Positions 55,481 to 64,000 of a stretch of DNA of 64,000 nt are shown here, piece after piece. The stretch's first letter is position 1; every line of letters begins with the position of its first letter. The position numbers and the translations under genes are program-made. This stretch comes from Thiobacillus sp. Lineage in GTDB: Bacteria > Pseudomonadota > Gammaproteobacteria > Burkholderiales > Thiobacillaceae. Location of the stretch: positions 1 to 64,000 of the forward strand of contig JAJPEP010000108.1 of NCBI GenBank assembly GCA_021166845.1, in the 5' to 3' direction. The notes beneath the pieces are model-generated. The model saw nothing but the letters and a program-made list of their open reading frames with translations. It ran no database searches and was not told where the DNA came from.

Positions 55481-58400
55481 TTATGCCACCGGGACGCACA
55501 CGCGAATGCGTGTACCCCGCCCCGGCTCGCTGTCCAGCTCAAAATTGCCTTCCATCATCGCAACGCGCTCGCGAATGCCGACCAGGCCGAACGATTTGCG
55601 GTTCGCCACAGTATGCGGCTCGAATCCTTTCCCATTGTCGCTCACCTCAAAACAGAGATGGCCGGCGGTTGGGGTCACGATGATTTCGGCCTGGGTCGCC
55701 TCGGCATGGCGCGCGATATTCGTCAGCGACTCCTGAACGATGCGGAACACAGCGGTCGCGGTAAATTCACCCAGGGTAATGTCGCCATCGCCCAGCACAA
55801 GTTCACAGGGGATGCCCGCATACCCGATAAATTCCTCCACCAGCCACTCCAGTGCGGCAACGATGCCAAGATCCAGAGCCCCCGGCCGCAAGCTCGACGT
55901 GACATGCCGTGCGGTCTTGATGGTGCGGTCCACCAGTTGTGTCATGGATTGCAGGCGCGTCATGAGTTGCGGATTGGACTCGCCAAAGCCGAGACGTGCC
56001 AGCGAAACATCCATCCGCAGCGCGGTGAGCGTCTGTCCCAGTTCATCGTGGATTTCGCGTGCAATGCGTTTGCGCTCTTCCTCACGCACGCTTTCAAGGT
56101 GCGCGGAAAGCTCGCGCAACATGTTTTTCGAGTTGACGAGTTTTTGTTCGCTGATTTTGCTTTCGGAAATATTGATCGCAACGCCATCCCACATGCATAC
56201 ATCCTCGCCGTGGCGACGCGGGGTGGCGCGCAGGTTGACCCATCTCGCCTCGCCATCCGCGGTAACGATACGCCCTTCCCAGTTCCAGAACGACAACTCC
56301 CTCTGCGACTGCGCCAGGCTGGCATGGAAGGCGTGCGCATCATCCGGGACGATGAGGCCGACGAACGCCTTGTTTTCCCGCAGGATCGCCGCCGCATCAA
56401 GGCCCAGCAGCCATTTCGCGCCATTGCTGACGTAAGTGAACTGGAGTTCGCCACCCGCATGCCGGCAACACTGGAACATCATGCCCGGCACATTGGAGGT
56501 GATGCCATGAAGGCGTTCCTCGCTTTCGCGCAATACCGATTCGGCGCCCTTAAGGGTGGAAATGTCGCGCGCGATGGTCAGGACCGATTCAACCCTGCCC
56601 GATGCACCGAATTCCGGGACGGCCCGGGTGTGGTAATGCCTGACGACGCCCCCCTTCGTGGTTATTCCAAACTCGAAGACTTCCGGCTCCCCGGTGAAAA
56701 ATACCCGGCGCAGCGCATCGGTCCATATTTCCGCCTCCCTGTCCGGCACCCCAAGTTCGGCATACGTCTTGCCCAGCAGGAATTCCTGTGACATGCCGGT
56801 CGATTTCTCGATCTCTGGATTGACATAAATACGGCGCAAGTCGCTGTCGAAGCGGGAAACAATATCCGGCAGGTTCTCGGCCAGGGAATGAAATTCGCGC
56901 TCCAGACGCCGAATTTCCTCATCCGCCCGCATCCGCTCGGTGATGTCCCTGCAAACCACCACGGCCCCGGCGATGGCGCCTTTTTCGTCATGCAGCGGCA
57001 AGGCGGAGTTGCTGATGACTTTATGGCTGCCGTCGAAACACTCGATGTCGATCACCTCGTCAAGGGAGGTTTCACCGTGCTTGATGGCGCGGACAGACGC
57101 CCAGTCATCCGCGCCGATGCGCTTGCCCGTGTCGTGCCACCAGCCCTTGCATTCGCCACACTGCTTGATGCCAACCTCGCATTCGCCAGTCCAGATACCG
57201 CTGCCGGCGGGATTATTCAAGATGAAATGTCCGGATGCATCCGTTATCCACACCCCGACCGGCAGCACGTCCAGCACGCCGCGCAACTGCCGCCCGGTTT
57301 CGACGGCGCGCCGCACGACGAACCGAACGCGCCGATAGATCAGCAACGCAGCGATGATGCCGATGCCCGCCATGACCGCAATCGCCTGCCACGCGGCGGT
57401 GCGCATTGGCTGGTATATCTTCTCGGCATCTATTTCGCGCACCATGCCGAAACCCAGTTCCGCCACCGGCATGTAGGCAGAAACGACCATTACACCCCGG
57501 TAATCCGGTGCAACAGCGATGCCGCGCTGTCCCTTCAGGGCGTACCACATCGGGATATGCTCATCGTGGTAGCGCATCGGTGCATGGAACGGGCGCGGCG
57601 TGAAGACAGAAGGGAAACAGGCCATATGTTCATTGCCGGCACGTCTGTACATGTACGTTCCCCCCCCTCCCGCCACATCCTGCGCAAAGAGGCGCTCAAG
57701 TTCAGGCAGGGGTTCCTGAACCACGACAGTTCCTTCCCCCTGCGCCGCCGGGAAATGAGCTTCCAGCATCCATCCCCGATTCCAGGTCAACCAGACCGGG
57801 CGCGCATCTTCAAGGCGAAAACGAAACTGCAATTCGTCCGGGGCTTGCCCTGCGTGCGGCCTTGTGGAACCGTCGGCTCCTGCCAGCCACGCGGCGCCAT
57901 CCGGGCCGGCCAGATCTCGCAGCAAGGCTGTCGGGTCCCTGCGGGACGTCACGCCGTCCACCCGTGCCTGCAGGCGGCTCAATGCCGATGACAACACCAG
58001 CGGTAAAATTTCCGCCTGGCACTGCACCGAACTGGACAACGCCGCCTTCACCGTCACTTGCATTTGTTTGCCAAGTACGGCCACGGCAGCAGCGCCCCCG
58101 AGCAGCAGCGCTGCGGCAAGTCCAGTCAGACCGATTGCCAGAACCTGCCGCTCCTCACGTGCGGCATAAAAACGGCGAAACCAGGGTGCTTCAACCATTG
58201 CCGCAAGATAACCGGACACCAATACGCACAAAGCCATCGCGATTGGCAGGCTCATTACCGCATATCGATCAATGGTGGCCACGAACAGCAAGCCATCGAG
58301 ACTGTGATTGAGAATGCCGCCCACCGCGGCAGCCAGGACGAGTCCGGGCGCGGCCTGCAACAGGATCTGCCCGGGAAGTGTTCGCGATCGATCGAGGGTG

Positions 58401-58813
58401 GCCAGCGCCAAACCCGCGCACAGCATGGAAAATGCAGCGAGGGGGGGCATACGCCCGGGCAGGGATAATCCGCGTCCGTCGATATTGAGCGCAATGCGCC
58501 AGAAGCCATCGGGCGGCATCCATGCAAAAAGATATTGCGCCATCACCACTGCGCCGATGGCTGCGATGAGCCCGCCCAGCCAAGGGCGGTACCGCTGCAA
58601 AAGCAACGCCATGCCCGCCAGCAACAGCGCGACGGATGCATTGAGCCCAATTTCGAACAATATCGGCGCGTGCGCACGCACGACATCCGGCACTGACATG
58701 AAGCCCGCCACAATCACGCCCATGACGATGACGAGTGCCATCCCCGCTACCCGGCGGACAGCGGCGCAGGCTCGGCAGGGCATGCGTTCAGTCAGGTGAG
58801 GATCCGATTCCAT
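55481..58813 (-). CDS. Multi-PAS sensor histidine kinase (HisKA_3 type), multi-TM N-terminus
   Basis: Membrane region, PAS domains, ERKRIAREIHDELGQTLTALRMDVSLARLGFG, FRIVQESLTNIARHAEA. Confidence 0.94.
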   Translation of the reverse strand: MESDPHLTERMPCRACAAVRRVAGMALVIVMGVIVAGFMSVPDVVRAHAPILFEIGLNASVALLLAGMALLLQRYRPWLGGLIAAIGAVVMAQYLFAWMPPDGFWRIALNIDGRGLSLPGRMPPLAAFSMLCAGLALATLDRSRTLPGQILLQAAPGLVLAAAVGGILNHSLDGLLFVATIDRYAVMSLPIAMALCVLVSGYLAAMVEAPWFRRFYAAREERQVLAIGLTGLAAALLLGGAAAVAVLGKQMQVTVKAALSSSVQCQAEILPLVLSSALSRLQARVDGVTSRRDPTALLRDLAGPDGAAWLAGADGSTRPHAGQAPDELQFRFRLEDARPVWLTWNRGWMLEAHFPAAQGEGTVVVQEPLPELERLFAQDVAGGGGTYMYRRAGNEHMACFPSVFTPRPFHAPMRYHDEHIPMWYALKGQRGIAVAPDYRGVMVVSAYMPVAELGFGMVREIDAEKIYQPMRTAAWQAIAVMAGIGIIAALLIYRRVRFVVRRAVETGRQLRGVLDVLPVGVWITDASGHFILNNPAGSGIWTGECEVGIKQCGECKGWWHDTGKRIGADDWASVRAIKHGETSLDEVIDIECFDGSHKVISNSALPLHDEKGAIAGAVVVCRDITERMRADEEIRRLEREFHSLAENLPDIVSRFDSDLRRIYVNPEIEKSTGMSQEFLLGKTYAELGVPDREAEIWTDALRRVFFTGEPEVFEFGITTKGGVVRHYHTRAVPEFGASGRVESVLTIARDISTLKGAESVLRESEERLHGITSNVPGMMFQCCRHAGGELQFTYVSNGAKWLLGLDAAAILRENKAFVGLIVPDDAHAFHASLAQSQRELSFWNWEGRIVTADGEARWVNLRATPRRHGEDVCMWDGVAINISESKISEQKLVNSKNMLRELSAHLESVREEERKRIAREIHDELGQTLTALRMDVSLARLGFGESNPQLMTRLQSMTQLVDRTIKTARHVTSSLRPGALDLGIVAALEWLVEEFIGYAGIPCELVLGDGDITLGEFTATAVFRIVQESLTNIARHAEATQAEIIVTPTAGHLCFEVSDNGKGFEPHTVANRKSFGLVGIRERVAMMEGNFELDSEPGRGTRIRVCVPVA

Positions 58814-59445
58814 TCAAGAAACAGCTTGATGCATTATTATCTTCATGGAAATTCAAGGAGGCGCCTCGGTCCACTCGCTACAGGCGATGCTCTTATACTA
58901 CGTATCTATCCGTAACAACAAGACAAAAGCAGACAAAATGCGCAGCAGTAAACAAACAGGACGATATCGCCACACGTTACTGTTTTGATTCATTGTGTTG
59001 ACTCATTTCGGCAGCTGGAAACGTCACCGGCAGCCGGCGCCAAGCCATGCTTGCGGCGCTGCTATCATCTTCTTCTCGAGTATTATCTGGCTATTCACAG
59101 GGAACCTCTTCCCAAAACGATTTTATCGCTACGGTTCAACTACATTATCCCCTTGCATCGGGTTGCCACATCCGGACCAATCTGCAATTAAACGCACTCA
59201 AATTATTGTTTTGACTGGAAAATACCTTGCTTGACAAGGCAATCGAAAAACATACGCCGATTGTGTTAGGACACTGAGTTGGCGCGCTGCCATGGATCTG
59301 CATTCATATTTAATATCAATAAGTTATGGCGACAACAACCATCGCCTCACAGAGCTCGAATTGGCATAGATGGGCATAGTTTGGCGCCCAAATTGCCCCA
59401 AATTTGCCCCACGAAATTGGACCGCATACCGGGGCATAGCCAGTC

Positions 59446-59679
59446 GTGTACGAACGTAAGTTTCAAGAGGCTAAGCGTCAGCTTGGCGGTGCGGACGAGG
59501 TCATCAACCTCTGGCCGCAAGCCTACGGCACCAGCCCATGGAATGCCGTCCTGAAGGACAAGCTGGAGAATCGCCTTCACAAAGAGATGTGCGCCGGAGC
59601 CATTACGCTGAAACAGGCCCGTGGAATGCTCGTTGCCGATTGGCGCGAAGCGTACAAGAAATACTATCCCGCCCCGTAA
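59446..59679 (+). pseudogene. Probable 3' fragment of a larger (HNH-like?) hypothetical protein
   Basis: LGGADEVINLWPQAYGTSPWNAVLKDKLENRLHKEMCAGAITLKQARGMLVADWREAYKKYY; looks like the C-terminal half of a longer family. Confidence 0.5.
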
Positions 59680-59882
59680 ATCCATCGGGCTGCAGGCACG
59701 TCCGTTGCTCGGCCGAAGCCGCCGGTCGGGCTAACAGTTCAATATGACCGGTGTTCGGAATTTACCCGACAACGCGCTAGCATCCGAGTTCTGCTGTCAG
59801 TTTGCATTTATTCGACCTTGACCCCTGTGATTTGATCTTGGCCGAGCAATCCAGCATTAAGGGGTAAAACCGGAGATATTTG

Positions 59883-60209
59883 ATGACACTCGCACCGAGA
59901 CGACTCTTGCCCATCATCACTCTAGTCGTGGCTTCAAACGCGCAGGCCATTACCAGTACCGAATACCGTGCACTCCAAGAGGCCCAGCGACAGGCCTGGG
60001 TTGTCGGCGCGGTCGACGGAATCCTAACTGCCCAACTGTGGCAGACCAACAAAGAGCCGGAAATATCAAAATGTCTTGTGGGATTGCATCCAACACAGAT
60101 AAAGGCAATCTTCGAAAAAGCACTTGAGGCAAATCCGGAGCGCTGGCACTTTCCCGCAGCCTTCCAACTCTTCGATACTCTTCAAGAGTTCTGCACAGTA
60201 AGAAAGTAG
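59883..60209 (+). CDS. Small secreted protein, Rap1a/Tai-like
   Basis: Signal peptide (LLPIITLVVASNAQA), VVGAVDGILTA, CLVGLHPTQIKAIFEKALEANPERWHFPAAFQLFDTLQEFC. Confidence 0.55.
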   Translation: MTLAPRRLLPIITLVVASNAQAITSTEYRALQEAQRQAWVVGAVDGILTAQLWQTNKEPEISKCLVGLHPTQIKAIFEKALEANPERWHFPAAFQLFDTLQEFCTVRK

Positions 60210-60216
60210 CCCTGCC

Positions 60217-61431
60217 ATGAGCGATGACTACGAATACTTCAAGAACAAGAGGCCGGATCGGGTCTACCTAAGTCGCTCGCTTTCGCAAAAGCAATACCGC
60301 AAGAATGATGCGGGAGAGGTTGAAGAGTTTGAACGCCCTTTCCGGGTTGTCTCAAAGGTCATCGACTGCGGAGAGTCCCATCAGTTCTTCAAGGATGGAA
60401 AGCAAGTCTCCCTCCGAATTACCGACGGTGTTCGCCAGGAAGTCGTCGCAAAGTTTTACGAAGACACACGAGGCGTCTTCACACTTCAGATACAGCGTTA
60501 CACGGTTGAGAGTGGCGCACCCCACAGCACCCACTTCACGTTCATCAACGAAGAAATCTCCACTCTCTACAACTTCCTCCGAAACATAGACGTCCTTCCA
60601 TTGCGAGACGATCAAGGCGCAAAGCTGGACGACAAGTTTGTTTCCAGTCTCGTGCTCACGCGCGAACAGGCGCTTGGTCTGCTCAACTCCCAACCCGGCC
60701 TCGTTGAAGAGCTGGTCAGAACGCAGGTGACTGCGCAAGACGTTGCCGAACTCGGCCACCGCCGAGAACAGCTCGCAGAGTTCGAGCGGCTTCTCAATGA
60801 TTCACAACACTTCGAATCTCGGCGCGTCAGCTTGGGATCGAACAAGGGGCCAGAAGCGGTTTGGCAGTCGTTCTTTGAACAGAACACTTGGATCTTCGGC
60901 TATGGCTTGAACTATGTTTTCAATGCACCGCTGGACGGTGCAAAGCTTGAGCGCGCAGTGAAAGGGCATGATTTCGCCAGCGCTGGCAAGCGAGTTGATG
61001 CCCTATTGAAGACCCAGGGCCTCATCAGCGCATTGTCATTCGGAGAAATCAAGACGCACACCGCCGAGTTACTTAAGCCTGTCGCTTCAGCCTATCGCCG
61101 GGAGTGCTGGCAGGTTTCCGATGAACTGGCCGGAGGTATCGCTCAGGTTCACCGATCTGTGCAGGCTTCGTTGGGAAACATTCGTTCGAAGACAGAAATG
61201 AAAGATGACGCCGGCGCACTAACCGGCGAGTCAGTCTTCTTGTATCAACCCCGCTCTTTCTTGGTCATCGGCTCACTATCAGAGTTTCATGCTGCACATG
61301 GCATCAACGAGGATAAGTACTCGTCGTTCGAGCTCTTTCGGCGCAATCTCAAGTCGCCCGAGGTTGTCACATTCGATGAGCTATTTGCGCGAGCGAAGTA
61401 CATCGTGGAAAGCGGCGGTCAGGCAAAGTGA
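60217..61431 (+). CDS. Shedu-type anti-phage nuclease (DUF4263 / SduA-like)
   Basis: EAVWQSFFEQNTWIFGYGLNYVF, GKRVDALLKTQGLISALSFGEIKTHTAELL (PD-(D/E)XK core), YRRECWQVSDELAGGIAQV. Confidence 0.82.
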   Translation: MSDDYEYFKNKRPDRVYLSRSLSQKQYRKNDAGEVEEFERPFRVVSKVIDCGESHQFFKDGKQVSLRITDGVRQEVVAKFYEDTRGVFTLQIQRYTVESGAPHSTHFTFINEEISTLYNFLRNIDVLPLRDDQGAKLDDKFVSSLVLTREQALGLLNSQPGLVEELVRTQVTAQDVAELGHRREQLAEFERLLNDSQHFESRRVSLGSNKGPEAVWQSFFEQNTWIFGYGLNYVFNAPLDGAKLERAVKGHDFASAGKRVDALLKTQGLISALSFGEIKTHTAELLKPVASAYRRECWQVSDELAGGIAQVHRSVQASLGNIRSKTEMKDDAGALTGESVFLYQPRSFLVIGSLSEFHAAHGINEDKYSSFELFRRNLKSPEVVTFDELFARAKYIVESGGQAK

Positions 61432-61432
61432 C

Positions 61433-61502
61433 GCCCAACCCTTCCATCGAGAGGACATGCCCGGGCTAGCCGGGGCATGTCCTCTCATGTCAAACGTTGA
61501 CC
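61433..61502 (+). other. attC-like (59-base-element-like) quasi-palindrome; could alternatively be a terminator hairpin
   Basis: GCCCAAC at the start, CAAACGTTGACC at the end, inner stem AGAGGACATGCCC / GGGCATGTCCTCT, starts one base after the Shedu stop codon. Confidence 0.55.
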
Positions 61503-61978
61503 GGTAAGTGCTGAACACCGGACACAAAGAGCGAACAGTCTGAGTGACTGCTCAGGCCGATGAAAAGACAATCGCCGTTATCGAATTAACCTCTGCTTCT
61601 GGTCGAACGCAGGCAGCGGGGACTCTCTCTATTCGGCCTGTAGTTTTCTTTAGTTGCCTATAAAAGACGAATCCTGCGGGGGAACCAATACCAGTTCCGC
61701 CTGGCCAATAGTTACTGTTTCATTTTGGCACAAGTCCGCGTGCCGGCAGCGCGAGCCGGGTTGGCGGCTTCTGGGCAGCGCGCGCAGCCCGGTACCCTTG
61801 CGGGACACAGGAATGTTGGATTTCTCGCAGATCTTGCCGAGGGGACCTCGGTCTTCGCCTTGCTACAGACTTTAAGGGGTGTTACTACGCAAACTGGCCC
61901 AAAGCTGCATTCCAGCGACGTCACCCATGCGAATTAAAGCTTTGCTAAACTCAGTTCGACCTTGAGACAGCCTGGACC

Positions 61979-64000
61979 GTGACGAGCCCTGTAGACCGCA
62001 ACCACCCCCCCTGCCCCTCGCAATGGATCGTCTCCGAGCCCGAGGAGATGCCCACCGCGCCAGTCGGCGATCTCGTCATGGCGTGGGCTCGCGACCGTGC
62101 CACGGACGAGCCTCGGTATATCGGCGAGTTGAGCGCTCAGCAGCGTGGCAAGCACTGCAACTGCGAGTGCCTCAGCTGCGGTTTGCTTCTGGTGGCGGTC
62201 AATGCGGGCAAGCAATCGTTTATCCGCCGTCCCCACTTCAGGCACCCGGAAGGTGCCGAAAAGGACTCCTGCCTCGTCCTTGCAGCGCGCGCGGCGGCGT
62301 TGGAGGTGCTAAAGGGCACGGATCTTCTCGAACTGCCACGTCGCCGCCAGTCCCGTCGCATCGCTGGCCTCAGTGGGCAGTACTACGAGGCCTGGGTCGA
62401 GGCGCCGGCCGAGCGTGTCCGCGTCCGGGACCTCGCCTTTCAGGACAAGGTCAGCGGCATCCTGACACTCGATGATGGCAGACGGCTGCGAGTGGAGTTG
62501 ACAGGAAGTGTCAGTGCAGTCCCGGCCGGCGCATCTGAAACCCTAATTCCAACGATTCGCTTGGTCGTTGACGATCCAACTATCGCGGCCATGCCTCCCA
62601 GCGAGATCCGGAAGCGCCTCCGTCTCCTGGTGGAGAACGGAATCTGGTGTTCGCATTGGAACGACGCGAAGCTCGAGCAGGATGCGGAAGCAGCAGCGCA
62701 GGAATCCGCGCGCGCGGCTCTCGACTGGATAGAGGAAGGCGCGGATCTGCCGGAAGGGCTTAGCCCGGCAGCGAGACGTGAAACACTTCTGCACCTCAAG
62801 GCCAAAGAAATCCTAGAGCGCGAGAAGCGCATCAGACTGCCTGACCTGACAGCCGAATTGGACGCGGCTACAGACGACGGCGACGTCCTGTCCAGGCAGT
62901 TCTTGGTGCTCGGGCGGGTCGTCAACCTCGAGGCGGTAGCCCTGGAGCAACCGCTAGGTAGAATCCGGCCGGACGTCGTCGCCACCACCATCGCCGCTCC
63001 AGATTGGCCGGCGAGCCAGATCCTGGTCGAGATCACGGTCACCAACACCATTTCAGATGAGCGCATGGAGCGCATCCGGGCGCAGAACGTACCCGCGATC
63101 GAAATTGACATCTCTCGGATGGGCGGCATCGTGACGGAAACAGAGTTCGCAAGGTTGGTCGTCGAGGAGGCCGCCGGCAAGCGATGGCTACATCACCCCA
63201 GACTCGCCGAGGAAACGGCCAGGCTCGAGGAGGAGCTTGCGGCCGCAGTTAACGAGGCGAACCAGCAGATCCAGGAACTTTTGGAGAGCGATCGGCGACG
63301 CCGGGAGATGCAGCGGATACCTGCTGAGCAATGGGCCAGGGAATATCTTGACGCTGTTCTAGAGTACGCCGCGCTCCGCGAGCAAATGGAGGGTGATGCC
63401 AGCCTACGGCCCGACGTGGATCTGGCCTTCGGCCGAATTGCTGAGTGCGCCGACGGCCTTGCCGTGCACGGCTATCTCGAAGCTCAGGACCGCGACCTCT
63501 ATGGCTGGCGGGGCAACCTCTTGGAGCGGATCCTCTCAATCAAGCTAAACCGTGCCGTCGGCTACCAGCTGACCACGGCCTGGCAAGTTATCAACGCCAT
63601 TCTTCAGGAGGGGGCGTCTCATTTTCAGTGGCACACGCTGTACCTGATCGCGATCCGGCGATACCAGCCAACGCTCGCGCCTCATCAGGCCGCAAAGATC
63701 GCTAAGTGGCGAGAAGGAGTGCTGCACAGCCTTGATGCTGGAGAGCGAGCTTATCAACGGAGCCGCAAGTATGACAGCCTGCTGGCGCTGCTATTTCCTG
63801 AGATGGCGGACGCGCTTGCAAAGCCGCTGGCGAAACCGAGGATTGGCGCCCCGGATGGATCTCCTGCAGCCCCCGCCAACCTTCTGAGCGAGCGGACTGC
63901 TCCGCAGGAAGGCTACGTCGAGGTAGGATACCGAAACTCCAGACTGCGCCTACCCGTTCGGGGTTGCGACGCGTGGTTGGCGGCCAATCCAGGCTGGGAG
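61979..64000 (+). CDS. Large CoiA-like / PD-(D/E)XK nuclease-like protein with N-terminal Cys cluster, 3' end beyond window
   Basis: Manual translation, GTG start assumed; open to the window end (674 codons), absent from ORF track. CNCECLSCG, SFIRRPHFRHPEGAEKD, GRIRPDVVATTIAAPDWPASQILVEITVTN. Confidence 0.7.
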   Translation, partial: MTSPVDRNHPPCPSQWIVSEPEEMPTAPVGDLVMAWARDRATDEPRYIGELSAQQRGKHCNCECLSCGLLLVAVNAGKQSFIRRPHFRHPEGAEKDSCLVLAARAAALEVLKGTDLLELPRRRQSRRIAGLSGQYYEAWVEAPAERVRVRDLAFQDKVSGILTLDDGRRLRVELTGSVSAVPAGASETLIPTIRLVVDDPTIAAMPPSEIRKRLRLLVENGIWCSHWNDAKLEQDAEAAAQESARAALDWIEEGADLPEGLSPAARRETLLHLKAKEILEREKRIRLPDLTAELDAATDDGDVLSRQFLVLGRVVNLEAVALEQPLGRIRPDVVATTIAAPDWPASQILVEITVTNTISDERMERIRAQNVPAIEIDISRMGGIVTETEFARLVVEEAAGKRWLHHPRLAEETARLEEELAAAVNEANQQIQELLESDRRRREMQRIPAEQWAREYLDAVLEYAALREQMEGDASLRPDVDLAFGRIAECADGLAVHGYLEAQDRDLYGWRGNLLERILSIKLNRAVGYQLTTAWQVINAILQEGASHFQWHTLYLIAIRRYQPTLAPHQAAKIAKWREGVLHSLDAGERAYQRSRKYDSLLALLFPEMADALAKPLAKPRIGAPDGSPAAPANLLSERTAPQEGYVEVGYRNSRLRLPVRGCDAWLAANPGWE

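Noticed and set aside
59370-59420. TTGCCCC-type short repeats as a CRISPR array
   Set aside because: Only two to three imperfect, adjacent short repeats without spacers
59279-59554. 91-aa plus ORF overlapping the truncated-gene region
   Set aside because: Overlaps a better-supported frame (59446..59679) and crosses the repeat-rich boundary
61725-61937. 70-aa plus ORF between Shedu and the CoiA-like gene
   Set aside because: Compositionally non-protein-like; no recognisable family and an overlapping minus ORF of similar quality

Overview
The window is 64 kb of high-GC, densely coding DNA from what looks like a Thiobacillus/Nitrosomonadales-type betaproteobacterium (taxonomic inference from gene content only). 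Plus strand, ~1-11.4 kb: the end of a nitrate reductase operon (narH partial, narJ, narI), an SQR-like flavoprotein, a DsrC/TusE-like protein, NnrS, gamma-glutamyltransferase and small enzymes. Minus strand, ~11.4-58.8 kb: a kinase/TPR-response-regulator pair; a TCA block (sdhCDAB-sdhE-gltA-sucAB plus an orphan Mla-like ATPase); a PIN/NYN-like protein; malic enzyme; a flagellar block (flhB-flhA-flhF-flhG-like-fliA); the isc operon with iscR, cysE and trmJ; plus-strand suhB; a PP2C/STAS module; and a large chemotaxis cluster ending in a LuxR-type two-component pair. From ~58.8 kb the sequence is less GC-rich and accessory in character. It holds a truncated ORF, a Rap1a/Tai-like small secreted protein, a Shedu-type (DUF4263) nuclease with an attC-like quasi-palindrome touching its stop codon, and a long plus-strand ORF running off the window end that the ORF track omits and that looks like a CoiA/PD-(D/E)XK nuclease. 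Main points for follow-up: (i) a GIY-YIG nuclease gene bracketed by near-identical 32-bp inverted repeats inserted between sdhA and sdhB, with a diverged solo repeat between narH and narJ; (ii) the Shedu + attC-like + CoiA-like accessory region; (iii) a FlhB lacking its autocleavage domain next to an FlhG-like protein that keeps DQAAGLR but lacks the P-loop; (iv) IscR-like boxes embedded at the 3' ends of trmJ and cysE. No CRISPR array, rRNA gene or convincing tRNA gene was seen.
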